In this document: piece after piece, positions 42,863 to 51,788 of the stretch
Position numbering within the stretch: position 1 is the first letter of the stretch
Layout of the letters: the number at the start of each line of letters is the position of its first letter
Assembly (NCBI RefSeq): GCF_900108245.1
Contig: NZ_FNUY01000016.1
Span: forward strand, 1 to 64,000
Direction of reading: 5' to 3'
DNA from: Allobosea lathyri
Lineage (GTDB): Bacteria; Pseudomonadota; Alphaproteobacteria; Rhizobiales; Beijerinckiaceae
DNA length: 64,000 nt
Notes under the pieces: model-generated
What the model was told of the DNA's origin: nothing
Database searches by the model: none
What the model saw: only the letters and a program-made list of their open reading frames with translations
Made by a program: the position numbers and the translations under genes

Positions 42863-45800
42863 ATGCCTCTGGAGCCAAATGGTTGCCGACTACGTTCGCC
42901 AGCGAAAGTTTCTATGATGGATAAGATGTCAAAGAGCGGAGCTGTCGCGACGCCGATGAATTTCAGCGGTGAGAGGTTGCAATCGGTGAGCTCGGGTGAG
43001 GGGATGATGAAGCATCATCGCTATTTCCTAGCGCGCGATTTCTGCAACGACCTTGACGTGCTCGATATTGCCGCCGGAGAAGGCTATGGCTCCGCAATCC
43101 TGGCGCAGGTCGCCAAATCCGTGGTCGGTGTGGAAATCGACCTGGCCATCGTAGAGGCCGCAAATACCGAGTTCGTTCGCCCCAATCTGCGCTATCTTCA
43201 GGGTGACGCGCGGGCGATTCCGCTCCCGGATGCCAGCATTGACGTCGCAGTCTCCTTCGAGACCTACGAGCACTTCGGCGAACACGAACTCTTCCTAGCC
43301 GAGTTGCGCCGCATCCTTCGTCCCAATGGGCTGGTGATCATCAGCACACCCGACCGCGACATTTATTCCGGCCCTGGAATTCCCCCGAACCCTTATCACG
43401 TCAGGGAGGTGAACCGGGAGGAGTTCGACTTTGCGCTGTCAACCCAATTCGCCAATGTGCGGATCGCGCGGCAACGAGCCTTGATCGGATCCTTCATCGA
43501 AGGGTACCAGCAAGATACGGCAGCACGCTACTTCGAGGCGCGCGGACGCGATCTCATCGAGGCAAGTCAGGAAATGACTCGCGCTCCCTACCTGGTTGCC
43601 TTCGCATCCGACGCCGAACTCCCTCCGCTACCGCACAGCCTCTATATCGAGCGCAGCGACGTCGACACGGACGCGATAGCCCTTCGTGAGACACGGGCAG
43701 ACCTGCGTAAAGTTCTGGCGCAGCTTGCTCGTGAGCAACAGCAGCACGCAGGCTCTCGCCAGCAGATCCGTCGCTTGTCCCAACAGCTCTCGGCCGCCAT
43801 CTCGGCCTTCGAGGGGGCAAATCAAGAACTCGAGCGTCTCAAGACTTCGCTCAGCTGGCGAGCCTCGGCGCCCCTTCGGCACGTTATGACTCACTACCCA
43901 GCGGCCGCCCGCCGGCTGCGGCAGGGGGCCAAGCTCGCTTATTGGACAGCGACCGGCCAAATTGTGCAGCGATTGAAAGCTTCGGTCACGTATCGCTTCT
44001 CGCTTGCGAACCCGGACAAGCTGGTGCCGGCCAGTGCCTTGCAGGGGCGATCTCCGGACGGGCTACCGCTGTTTCTGGAACATTACCTGGCTGAACGCTG
44101 GCCGGGACAGGATCTTCAGACAGTCAAGTTCGCCTACCGTTTCGTGGCCGAACGGCCGGCAAAAGCCATCGACGAAACCGCTCTCTCCAGCGCGGAACTC
44201 GCAGCGCTCCTCGCACGCCTGCGTGACCTCGCCGAGTTGCGGAGCGATGCGCTTCATCCTGCGGTCTCGATCATCGTCCCGGTCCACAACGCCCTCGCTC
44301 ATACGCTGGCATGCCTGTTGAGCCTGCTGGCCCAGCCGAGCCGACACAGTTTCGAGATCCTTGTCGCCGACGACGTCTCGACCGACGCCACGGCCGCAGC
44401 CATCCTCGCTATCGGCGGTAAGGTGCGACTGGTAAGACAGGAGCAGAATCTCGGCTTCGTCCGGAATTGCAACGCCGCTGCTGCCGAAGCGCGCGGCGCA
44501 CTTCTTGTCTTCCTCAACAACGACACGATCGCCCTTCCCGGGTGGCTGGACGAGTTGGTGGCGCCGTTCGAAGTCGACGAGCGCATCGGCCTAACCTGCT
44601 CGAAGCTGCTCAATGCGGACGGCACGCTGCAGGAGGCGGGAGGCGTGTTCTGGCAGGACGGCTCAGCCTGGAACTATGGCCGCGGCGCCGATCCCCGAGC
44701 CTACCCGTTCAATTTCGTGCGCGAAACCGATTATGGATCCGGCGCGGCTATCGCCACCCCGAGCAAGCTCTGGAAAGAGGTCGGCGGCTTCGACGACATG
44801 TTTGCGCCTGCCTATTGCGAGGATGCAGATCTCGCCTTCACCCTGCGCGCGCAAGGGTACCGGACAGTTTATATCCCCTCCGCCGAGATCATTCACCACG
44901 AGGGCGTCAGCCATGGCCGTGACGAGCGTGCCGGTATCAAGGCCTATCAGGTCGAGAATCTAAAGAAGTTGAAGGCCAAATGGGCAGCGGAATTAAAAAA
45001 CCACTCGCCCAATGGACAGAACGTACCGATCGCCGTCGCCCGCTCGGCGGAGAAGCGGCGGGTGCTGGTAATCGATCATTATGTCCCCCAATGGGATCGG
45101 GATGCCGGCTCGCGAGCCATGGACGGATATCTGCGCTTTCTTGTCGAGAACGGCTTCCACGTCACCTTTTGGCCGGACAACCGTGCCCATGATCCACACT
45201 ATGGCCCAGCCTATCAACGCATGGGCATCGAAGTCGTTTACGCTTGGCCAGGGCAGCTTGACTTCGATGACTGGATCGCTCAGCGCGGAGCCGGCTTCCA
45301 CTATGTGATCATCAGCCGCCCACATGTCGCATTGCATGTGCTGGACGACCTCAGAAAGCGCACCAGCGCCAAACTACTTTTCATCGGTCACGATCTCCAC
45401 GGGCTGAGATTGCGTGCCGAGCGTGAGTTGACCCCCTCCGCCGATCTCGACCGCGAGGTCGATGAGGCGGAATCAATGGAAATGGCCGTTTGGAGGGCCG
45501 TTGACGCGATCTACTATCCGTCCCAGGAGGAAGCCGACTACGTCGCATCGCGTGGAATAGCGGCTCCGGCGCGGGCGCTGCCGCTCTTCTTGTTCGACGA
45601 AGCGAATATCTCCCCGCTCCAGGAACCCGCAAAATTGCGAGATCCCGCAGCACCACACGCGATGTTCGTCGGAGGGTTCAGGCATCGCCCCAATGTCGAC
45701 GGCGTGCTATGGTTCTGCCGCGAAATCTGGCCGCAAGTGAAGGCAAGGCTGCCTCTCGCTCGTCTAACCATCGCCGGGTCTGAGCCACCTCTGGAAATCA

Positions 45801-46198
45801 CGCAGCTGATCAACGAGTCGGTCGATGTGACCGGCTACATTAGCGACGCTGATCTCGATGCTCTCTATCGGAGTGCGGATCTGGTCGTCGCGCCGCTGCG
45901 TTTTGGTGCCGGCGTCAAAGGCAAGGTTATCGAGGCGCTGCGTCAAGGACTGCCGCTTGTGCTCACCTCCGTCGCAGCTCAAGGCATTCTGGATGTGGCC
46001 GAGGCGGGGGTTGTCGCCGATAAGCCCGACGCCTTCGCGAAAGCTGTGATCGAAATGATGCGACCAGGGGAGCATCGCGCAACGCGGGCGCTCAGGGGGC
46101 AAGAGCTTATCCGCAAGCACTATTCAGTGGAGGCAGTACAGTCTGTCCTCAGCAAGGACATCCCGGAACTGACTTCGGCCCCAGCAAAATCGGGCTGA
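42863..46198 (+). CDS. Three-domain methyltransferase-GT2-GT4 polysaccharide protein
   Basis: This is an 1111-residue cytoplasmic protein. Domain 1 (about 35-225) is a class I methyltransferase with VLDIAAGEGYGSAI and DVAVSFETYEHFGEHELFLAELRRIL. A helical, Gln-rich stretch (about 275-325) and the tail motif SLSWRASAPLRHV come next. Domain 2 (about 470-710) is a GT2 with SIIVPVHNALAHTLACLLSLL, VADDVSTDAT and the metal motif FLNNDTIALPGWLDEL. Domain 3 (about 735-1100) is a GT4 with VIDHYVPQWDRDAGSRAM, LLFIGHDLHGLRLRAE and APLRFGAGVKGKVIEALRQGLPLV. It could methylate and extend the same chain, perhaps coupling capping to chain length. Starts at 42,914 or 42,917 (MMDKMSKSG) are also possible. Confidence 0.85.
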   Translation: MPLEPNGCRLRSPAKVSMMDKMSKSGAVATPMNFSGERLQSVSSGEGMMKHHRYFLARDFCNDLDVLDIAAGEGYGSAILAQVAKSVVGVEIDLAIVEAANTEFVRPNLRYLQGDARAIPLPDASIDVAVSFETYEHFGEHELFLAELRRILRPNGLVIISTPDRDIYSGPGIPPNPYHVREVNREEFDFALSTQFANVRIARQRALIGSFIEGYQQDTAARYFEARGRDLIEASQEMTRAPYLVAFASDAELPPLPHSLYIERSDVDTDAIALRETRADLRKVLAQLAREQQQHAGSRQQIRRLSQQLSAAISAFEGANQELERLKTSLSWRASAPLRHVMTHYPAAARRLRQGAKLAYWTATGQIVQRLKASVTYRFSLANPDKLVPASALQGRSPDGLPLFLEHYLAERWPGQDLQTVKFAYRFVAERPAKAIDETALSSAELAALLARLRDLAELRSDALHPAVSIIVPVHNALAHTLACLLSLLAQPSRHSFEILVADDVSTDATAAAILAIGGKVRLVRQEQNLGFVRNCNAAAAEARGALLVFLNNDTIALPGWLDELVAPFEVDERIGLTCSKLLNADGTLQEAGGVFWQDGSAWNYGRGADPRAYPFNFVRETDYGSGAAIATPSKLWKEVGGFDDMFAPAYCEDADLAFTLRAQGYRTVYIPSAEIIHHEGVSHGRDERAGIKAYQVENLKKLKAKWAAELKNHSPNGQNVPIAVARSAEKRRVLVIDHYVPQWDRDAGSRAMDGYLRFLVENGFHVTFWPDNRAHDPHYGPAYQRMGIEVVYAWPGQLDFDDWIAQRGAGFHYVIISRPHVALHVLDDLRKRTSAKLLFIGHDLHGLRLRAERELTPSADLDREVDEAESMEMAVWRAVDAIYYPSQEEADYVASRGIAAPARALPLFLFDEANISPLQEPAKLRDPAAPHAMFVGGFRHRPNVDGVLWFCREIWPQVKARLPLARLTIAGSEPPLEITQLINESVDVTGYISDADLDALYRSADLVVAPLRFGAGVKGKVIEALRQGLPLVLTSVAAQGILDVAEAGVVADKPDAFAKAVIEMMRPGEHRATRALRGQELIRKHYSVEAVQSVLSKDIPELTSAPAKSG

Positions 46199-46348
46199 AA
46201 ACGCCCAGGTCGCAGGCTCCGATCGCCGCTGCTCGCACGATGGGCGGATCAGTACGGTTGTAGTGCCACTGCCGCGCCCCGCTGATGTCAAAACGCCCGA
46301 ATGCGCCCAGGTGTTCGATCGTGCATTTCCACAGTGCTTGCACCGACA

Positions 46349-47227
46349 TCACAAAACCTGCCCCTTCAAATCACGTACCGTGAACCCGCGCGACCAGGTC
46401 GCAATCGTAAAGCACCGCTCGACGGCGTGGTGCAAAGTGCCATCGAGCTGACGCGCCTCCGGTTCGAAATCCTCCGGTCGCAGGTCGAGTTCACGCAATG
46501 AAGCCAGCGCGGCGGGGCGAAACCAGAACATCGTGCCTTCGAAGAAACCCAGCCGGATCGCGCTCTCAGGGGCCTGCATCCGTTCAGCGACCTCGCGAGC
46601 GCGCACTTCATTGGCCATCCAGTAGGATGGTGTCGCCCGCCAGCTCTGGCCCCATCCGACGATTCCTGTCGTGACGGAGTTGAAGGCAGACAGTGCGCGG
46701 CAAGTGGCGTTCCAATCCCCGCACAGCTTGTCGAACAGCAATTTGCGGCGGATCTCTCCATCCAGCAGATGGGGGCTGCGTTTGGTATGCAGCTTCAGGA
46801 CCGCATCATAGCCGTCGAGCGCGCCTGACCCGAGCACGGCCAGAAACGGAGCGACGTCACGGCCGCGATTGTCGTGTTCATGAATGAACACGTCCTGCGC
46901 GCCGATCACCGCCGCCCTCAGAAGTGCGCACCGCTCCGGCGGAACGGTGACATGGACAGGCGTTCCGACCGGGAGCAACGCCTGGCAGGCCAGGATCTCG
47001 TTCATCAGGTCCGGGTAATAGGCATGAGCGACGATGGCGACCTTGAGGCCCGGCCATTCAGCCCGCGCGCTTCGGGCAGCCCAGCGTTTCCGCAGAGATC
47101 TGCCGGTATCCGACACGAAAACGGCACCAAGCGTCAGCCCGGCCACCTTCTGCAGCACATGGCGAGCGTAGGCCTTGCATCGAACAAGGATCGGCGGCTT
47201 TGAGGGGGACGAAGCACGGACAATCAC
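46349..47227 (-). CDS. RgpF-like rhamnan synthesis protein
   Basis: This 292-residue protein matches the rhamnan synthesis F family. The core is VAIVAHAYYPDLMNEILACQ near 63, HDNRGRDVAPFLAVL near 117 and VLKLHTKRSPH near 142. The late region SYWMANEVRAREVAERM...FFEGTMFWFRPAALASLREL also agrees. RgpF proteins act in assembly of rhamnose-glucose polymers, probably as a rhamnosyltransferase; with the rfbBCDA operon in the same locus this supports a rhamnose-rich chain. It is the only minus-strand gene between two plus-strand glycosyltransferases. Confidence 0.85.
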   Translation of the reverse strand: MIVRASSPSKPPILVRCKAYARHVLQKVAGLTLGAVFVSDTGRSLRKRWAARSARAEWPGLKVAIVAHAYYPDLMNEILACQALLPVGTPVHVTVPPERCALLRAAVIGAQDVFIHEHDNRGRDVAPFLAVLGSGALDGYDAVLKLHTKRSPHLLDGEIRRKLLFDKLCGDWNATCRALSAFNSVTTGIVGWGQSWRATPSYWMANEVRAREVAERMQAPESAIRLGFFEGTMFWFRPAALASLRELDLRPEDFEPEARQLDGTLHHAVERCFTIATWSRGFTVRDLKGQVL

Positions 47228-47550
47228 GGATGAGGAATCACCAAATGAGGCATAGACCGGCCAACGACCATTTCAACACATAGCATCCCTGGGCTTTTGT
47301 AGTCAGGACATGTACGCAAGCGACATACCCACCGGTCAGACAATACCGCCGGAGCTTCGCGGTAGATGGGAGACCGAGCGAACATGCATTTCCTGCATGA
47401 ACTGAATTGAACGCATTCTGGCGGGGAAGGCGGTCATCGCAGCGGGCATGCTTGAACGGGTCACTGTCTCGCATTATTCGTTCTCAAATCGATATCATTC
47501 CCTCGGCCCAGAAAGCCGTAGAATTCAAGCGGCGGAGTAGACCAATCGTC
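47228..47550. other. Intergenic region before the double-GT2 gene
   Basis: It holds the divergent promoters of the RgpF-like gene and the GT2 gene. The GT2 frame is open from 47,407, but the first 48 codons look like untranslated leader. No other element is visible. Confidence 0.4.
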
Positions 47551-49392
47551 ATGCCGAGCATCACGGAGCCGCTCTGGCGCGCAGTTCGCCGTGCCGGAGG
47601 GCTCGGCGCGGCGCTACGGCGGGTGACGGACGTCCTTCGCAGCGAGGGTGCACGCGGTCTTCTCCGCCGCCTTCAGCGGACCGTCCGGCAGGAGGCACGC
47701 TACGAAGACTGGATCGCGCGGTTCGACGACCGGCCCGAGGATGATCGGGCCGCCATGGACGCTCTATTGCTAGCCCTGAGGGAGCGGCCGCTTTTCTCCA
47801 TCATCATGCCGGTGTTCGAGACCCCCGCCGCCTTGCTCGAAGCCGCGGTATCGTCCGTGCGGAGCCAGATCTATCCGCACTGGGAATTGTGCGTCTGCGA
47901 CGATGGATCGTCTAGTCCTCGCATTGCGGCGTTCCTGGACAGCCTCAGCCGAGAGGAGCCGCGCATCAAATGGACCCGTCTCACACGGAACCAGAACATT
48001 TCCGCCGCTTCGAATGCATCGCTCACCCTTGCCACGGGCGATTGGATCATACCGCTAGATCACGATGACCTGCTTCGGCCGCATGCGCTGCTCGAAGTCG
48101 CGCTCGCCGCGGAGGCAAACCCGTATGCGCGTTTGATCTATTCGGACGAGGACAAGATCGATGCCTCCGGGACTAAGCGTTTCGATGCTCACTTCAAGCC
48201 CGACTGGTCTCCCGATCTCCTCCGGTCGTTCAACTACGTCAGTCATCTGGCTGCTCTAAAACGGGAAGACGTGCTCAGGGTCGGCGGCTGGACACTGGGC
48301 ATGGAGGGCGCTCAGGACCACGATCTGTATCTCAAGGTCACCGAGACACTAGATCGCCGCCAGATCCTGCACATCCCGAAGATCCTTTACCACTGGCGCG
48401 TGGCAGAGAACTCTACCGCCGGAAGCGATGCGGCCAAGCCCTACGCCGTCGCAGCAATGGCAAGCGCAATCGCCAGCCATCTAGAGCGCACAGGGCGTGA
48501 AGGCGACGTAACCCTTCTCGATGACGCGCCTGTCGCCAGGGTTCGCTATCGCCTACCCGAGCGCGCGCCGCTCGCGACGATCATCATTCCCAATAAGAAC
48601 ATGGCGGCACTCATACGAGCCTGCATCACCTCGATCCGCTCGAAGACCACCTATCCTCATTACGAAATCCTGATCGTGGACAATGGATCGACCGATTACG
48701 AGACGCTAAGGCTCTACGACGAGTTCAAGCGACAAGGGATCGTGATCGCGGACTACCCGGCTGAATTCAACTACTCGGCAATGAACAATCTCGGGATCAG
48801 GGAGGCAAGGGGCGAGGTCCTGGTTTTCCTCAACAACGATACGAGTGTGATCGGCGAGGACTGGCTGTCCGAACTCGTCGTCAACGCCATACGACCAGAA
48901 GTGGGATGCGTCGGCGCCAAGCTTTATTTCGATGATGACACAATCCAGCATGCGGGCGTCTTCGTCGGCGTCTGCGGCATTGCCTGCCATCCCTATCGCG
49001 GATTCGATAAAGGCGATTTCGGCTATTTCGGCCGGCTGCGAGTGACCCAGAACCTGAGCGCCGTGACCGCAGCATGTCTCGCCGTCAAGCGCACGATCGC
49101 GCTGGAAGTGGGAGGCTTCGACGAAATCGCGTTGAAGATTGCACTGAACGACGTCGATTTCTGCCTTAAGGTACATGCTGCCGGCTATTATAACGTTTGG
49201 ACCCCTTTCGCCGAACTGTATCACTTCGAAAGCAAAACACGCGGCTATGAGATCGGGCCTGAAAAGCGCGCCCGCTTCCAACGGGAAAGCGAGATACTGA
49301 ACGAGCGTTGGCAACAATATGTCACGCTCGACCCGTATTACTCGCCTCATCTGACCCGAACGAACGAAGCCGTCACGATCCGGACAGAGTAG
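47551..49392 (+). CDS. Tandem GT2 glycosyltransferase
   Basis: This 613-residue protein has two GT-A domains. The first (about 85-330) shows SIIMPVFETPAALLEAAVSSV, VCDDGSSSPRI, DHDDLLRPHALLEV and YSDEDKID. The second (about 345-590) shows TIIIPNKNMAALIRACITSI, VDNGSTDYETL and VFLNNDTSVIGEDWLSELV. Such tandem proteins add two sugars in turn, often as chain-extending rhamnosyl or other hexosyl transferases. The ATG at 47551 (MPSITEPLWRAV) is preferred because homologous proteins begin about 80 residues before the first domain; the frame is open to 47,407. A hairpin 28 bases after the stop may end the polysaccharide locus. Confidence 0.85.
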   Translation: MPSITEPLWRAVRRAGGLGAALRRVTDVLRSEGARGLLRRLQRTVRQEARYEDWIARFDDRPEDDRAAMDALLLALRERPLFSIIMPVFETPAALLEAAVSSVRSQIYPHWELCVCDDGSSSPRIAAFLDSLSREEPRIKWTRLTRNQNISAASNASLTLATGDWIIPLDHDDLLRPHALLEVALAAEANPYARLIYSDEDKIDASGTKRFDAHFKPDWSPDLLRSFNYVSHLAALKREDVLRVGGWTLGMEGAQDHDLYLKVTETLDRRQILHIPKILYHWRVAENSTAGSDAAKPYAVAAMASAIASHLERTGREGDVTLLDDAPVARVRYRLPERAPLATIIIPNKNMAALIRACITSIRSKTTYPHYEILIVDNGSTDYETLRLYDEFKRQGIVIADYPAEFNYSAMNNLGIREARGEVLVFLNNDTSVIGEDWLSELVVNAIRPEVGCVGAKLYFDDDTIQHAGVFVGVCGIACHPYRGFDKGDFGYFGRLRVTQNLSAVTAACLAVKRTIALEVGGFDEIALKIALNDVDFCLKVHAAGYYNVWTPFAELYHFESKTRGYEIGPEKRARFQRESEILNERWQQYVTLDPYYSPHLTRTNEAVTIRTE

Positions 49393-49420
49393 GCGATCCG
49401 CGCGCCCGACCTGGCACCTG

Positions 49421-49442
49421 TTTGGCCTCCTGTAAGGCCAAA
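49421..49442 (+). terminator. Hairpin after the last polysaccharide gene
   Basis: An 8-bp stem TTTGGCCT/AGGCCAAA encloses CCTGTA, 28 bases downstream of the double-GT2 stop. No U-tract follows on the plus strand, so termination is possible but not certain. Confidence 0.45.
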
Positions 49443-50006
49443 ACGGAACCGGAGCGGACTTATGATTGCCACGACGACATCAGGCACCGTCGACCGACGA
49501 TGGGTGATGCATGCCTCGTTGACTTTGTCGAGTTGACCTGGGCTGCGACAGATTTTGTAGGCGCTGAGGCTGCGCCGAATTGGCTGCCTGTAATCCCGCC
49601 GACGCGCTGCTTTCAAAATCCCGCCCAGCTGCCGCCCCAGCATGCTTGCCCATCATCGCGATGAACTCCTGGACGCTATAAGTTGGCTGCCCGGACGGAT
49701 TCAGTCAAAAAACAATTGGAAACTCCAAATTTGGTGTCCGTCACATCAGACCGTGTTTAGACGCTTTCGATGCGGATTTCGTCTTATTAACCAGCCCAGG
49801 CATAAATCGGCTCGCTCGCATAAACGATAATGGGCTGATCATTGCTCGTGATCTTGGCTATACCGCATAACGACTACACAGCGCTCAGCGCAGTAAGAAT
49901 GCTTCTAGGGAGAACGCTGTCAGCTTGATCGAGATACGTTTACCATGATGGCGCGTGCCATTTTTTCGGCAACCGTTCATCTGCCCATTGGGGCGAACTG
50001 ATAGCG
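49443..50006. other. Non-coding gap between the polysaccharide locus and the phage remnant
   Basis: About 560 bases without a supported gene, somewhat AT-richer than the flanks. No tRNA, att-like repeat or integrase remnant was recognised. It is the left boundary of the phage-like block. Confidence 0.45.
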
Positions 50007-50258
50007 CTAATCCCCGCTCGACCCGCCCCCCCGCTTCGCCAGCCTCACGCCTGCGCCCGCGCCGTTCTCAGGAATGAACAACACGCCGGCGGCTTCGAGC
50101 GCAGTCCGCATGCCCAGCAGGTTGTTGTGGGACGGGATGCGACGACCCTTCTCGAAATCGCGGATTGTGGAGAGGCCGAGATGCGCTGCTTTGGCGAGCT
50201 CTTCCTGCGACCACTCGAGCAGAGCGCGCGCGGCGCGTGATTGGGCTGGGGTCATCAT
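50007..50258 (-). CDS. XRE-family (HTH) transcriptional regulator
   Basis: This is an 83-residue Cro/CI-type DNA-binding protein. The helix-turn-helix region is ARALLEWSQEELAKAAHLGLSTIRDFEKGRRIPSHNNL cut over residues 9-47, with the usual Q-E-L-A and S-x-x-T-I positions. It ends with a glycine-rich tail. It is divergent from the small phage-like genes that start at 50,379, with palindromes between them, so it probably represses that operon and itself. The start is one of two adjacent ATGs (50,258 or 50,255). Confidence 0.85.
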   Translation of the reverse strand: MMTPAQSRAARALLEWSQEELAKAAHLGLSTIRDFEKGRRIPSHNNLLGMRTALEAAGVLFIPENGAGAGVRLAKRGGGSSGD

Positions 50259-50279
50259 TCTGCGAGGGATAGCACGGCA

Positions 50280-50294
50280 CGACGAATTTTGTCG
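50280..50294. promoter_or_regulatory. Operator-like imperfect palindrome 1
   Basis: CGACGAATTTTGTCG is a near-palindrome (CGAC...GTCG) 22 bases upstream of the XRE start codon. It shares the ACGACGAATTT core with the second site at 50,348-50,358. Confidence 0.5.
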
Positions 50295-50338
50295 AGTGTC
50301 GACGCTTTCCGTTTACTCCCGCCACCATACAACGCTAA

Positions 50339-50355
50339 TCGTCGTTTAACGACGA
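50339..50355. promoter_or_regulatory. Operator-like perfect palindrome 2
   Basis: TCGTCGTTTAACGACGA is an exact 8-bp inverted repeat around one base. It lies 24 bases before the ATG at 50,379 and overlaps ACGACGAATTTCGT, another dyad. The spacing from site 1 is about six helical turns, which suits cooperative repressor binding. Confidence 0.6.
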
Positions 50356-50378
50356 ATTTCGTTTATGGAGTTGAGCAG

Positions 50379-50771
50379 ATGCTTCTCACCGCGGCAGACG
50401 GCCGAACCATCTTCAACATGTCGGCGATCATGCGCCGGGCTTGCCAGCTCGGCCGGTTTGCCCTGCAGTTTTGCCGCAGCACACTTGAGCGAAACCGCCA
50501 GCGCTCGCTGTGGCTGAAAAGGGCTTGGGCGGAAGCCAAGCGCGAGGCTGGCGAATTCGCCCGGCGTCAAGCGCGCGACGCCGAGGTGCGTATCGCGCTG
50601 GCCGCGAGCGCAAGGGAGAGCGCCGCTCTCGCAGCCAGTCACGGCAACAACCCGCTCGCCATCCAGAACGCGCTGCTGCGCGAGACGATGCGCGACCGCA
50701 TGAACTTCGCCGCTGTCGCCCGCCTTGAGGCCGCGCTTGTCGCCATCCTGGCTGCCAAGCAGCTCCATTGA
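50379..50771 (+). CDS. Hypothetical protein, first gene of the phage-like plus operon
   Basis: This 130-residue protein starts MLLTAADGRTIFNMSAIMRRA and is alanine- and arginine-rich, mostly helical, with no recognised domain. The ATG at 50379 has GGAG 10 bases upstream; the frame is open further upstream, through the operator region, without meaning. It is the first gene after the XRE operators and precedes the recombination genes, a position often taken by small early phage genes. Confidence 0.55.
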   Translation: MLLTAADGRTIFNMSAIMRRACQLGRFALQFCRSTLERNRQRSLWLKRAWAEAKREAGEFARRQARDAEVRIALAASARESAALAASHGNNPLAIQNALLRETMRDRMNFAAVARLEAALVAILAAKQLH

Positions 50772-50797
50772 CCGGTTCGATCACCAGGAGAGATTTG

Positions 50798-51007
50798 ATG
50801 CCCATATCCGCCGGCCGCCATTCACCGCCTGAGCTCGCCATTGTGGACGAGCCTCCAAGCAGAGCGCGCGACCTCGATCAGGGGGCCAGTCTCGGGGACC
50901 TTCAGCCGCAGCAGCCACCGCCCGAAATGGTCCGACGCCTGACGCCCACCGAACTCGCCGCGGAGTATCGCCGCTGGATCGTGAGCGTCTCGCCAAGCCG
51001 CCGCTGA
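50798..51007 (+). CDS. Small hypothetical protein
   Basis: This 69-residue protein (MPISAGRHSPPELAIVDEPP...) has a proline-rich middle and a C-terminal helix LTPTELAAEYRRWIVSVSPS. CAGGAGAG just upstream supports ATG 50798. No function is recognised. It lies in the early phage-like operon between the first hypothetical gene and the ERF gene. Confidence 0.5.
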   Translation: MPISAGRHSPPELAIVDEPPSRARDLDQGASLGDLQPQQPPPEMVRRLTPTELAAEYRRWIVSVSPSRR

Positions 51008-51053
51008 CGCCCGCCACCTGCGCTGCATTGTCCTCACAGCCCGAGATGTCCCG

Positions 51054-51788
51054 ATGAACCAGATCGTTTCAATCAATCCGCTCGCCTACACGCCCGGCGC
51101 AATCTGCGCCCTCACGCCGCTCGCCATGATCGGCCAGGCGGTTGAGCGCGGCGCCCCTGTCAAAACCCTTGAGAAGCTGATCGAGCTGCATCAGCACTGG
51201 GAAACCAGCCAGTCGCGAAAGGCCTTCGACACCGCGATCGCCGAGGCCAAGGCCAAGATCCCGGTGATCTCGAAAAACCGCGAGGTCGATTTTACCGCGC
51301 AGCGCAGCCGCACGCATTATCGTTATGAAGATCTGGCCGAGATTGCTCGAACGGTCGGACCGATCCTTGCCAGCTTTGGCCTGGCCTATCGGTTTCGCTC
51401 GTGCGTCGAAGGATCGCTGGTCAAGGTGACCTGCGTCTTGTCGCACCGCGACGGCTATTTTGAAGAAAACCAGCTGGCTGCCGCGACCGACGAAACCGGT
51501 AACAAAAATGGCATCCAGGCGATCGGCTCGACGCTGACCTATCTGCAGCGCATGACCCTGAAGGCGTCCCTGGGGCTGGCAGCCTCCGATGACGATGATG
51601 GCAAGGCAGCCGGAACGGCGGTGCCGATCAACGCCGATCAGATCCCGGAGCTGCTCGCCTTGCTCAAAAGCGTCGGCGCCCAGAAGGCTGCGCTGCTGCG
51701 CTTCTTCAAGATCGACGCGCTGCCGGATCTGCCGGCGGTGAAGTTTGATCAGGCGATCACCATGCTCAACGCCAAGAGGGTGTCGTGA
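51054..51788 (+). CDS. ERF family single-strand annealing protein
   Basis: This is a 244-residue recombinase of the ERF superfamily, which anneals complementary single strands during phage replication and repair. The core is LEKLIELHQHWETSQSRKAFDTAIAEAKAKIP (about 36-70) followed by KNREVDF, YRYEDLAEIARTVGPILASFGLAYRF and GSTLTYLQRMTLKASLGLAASDDDDG, a typical ERF pattern. Its stop overlaps the start of the YqaJ exonuclease gene (TGATG), so the annealase and exonuclease are translated together, as in lambda-Red-like pairs. Confidence 0.88.
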   Translation: MNQIVSINPLAYTPGAICALTPLAMIGQAVERGAPVKTLEKLIELHQHWETSQSRKAFDTAIAEAKAKIPVISKNREVDFTAQRSRTHYRYEDLAEIARTVGPILASFGLAYRFRSCVEGSLVKVTCVLSHRDGYFEENQLAAATDETGNKNGIQAIGSTLTYLQRMTLKASLGLAASDDDDGKAAGTAVPINADQIPELLALLKSVGAQKAALLRFFKIDALPDLPAVKFDQAITMLNAKRVS

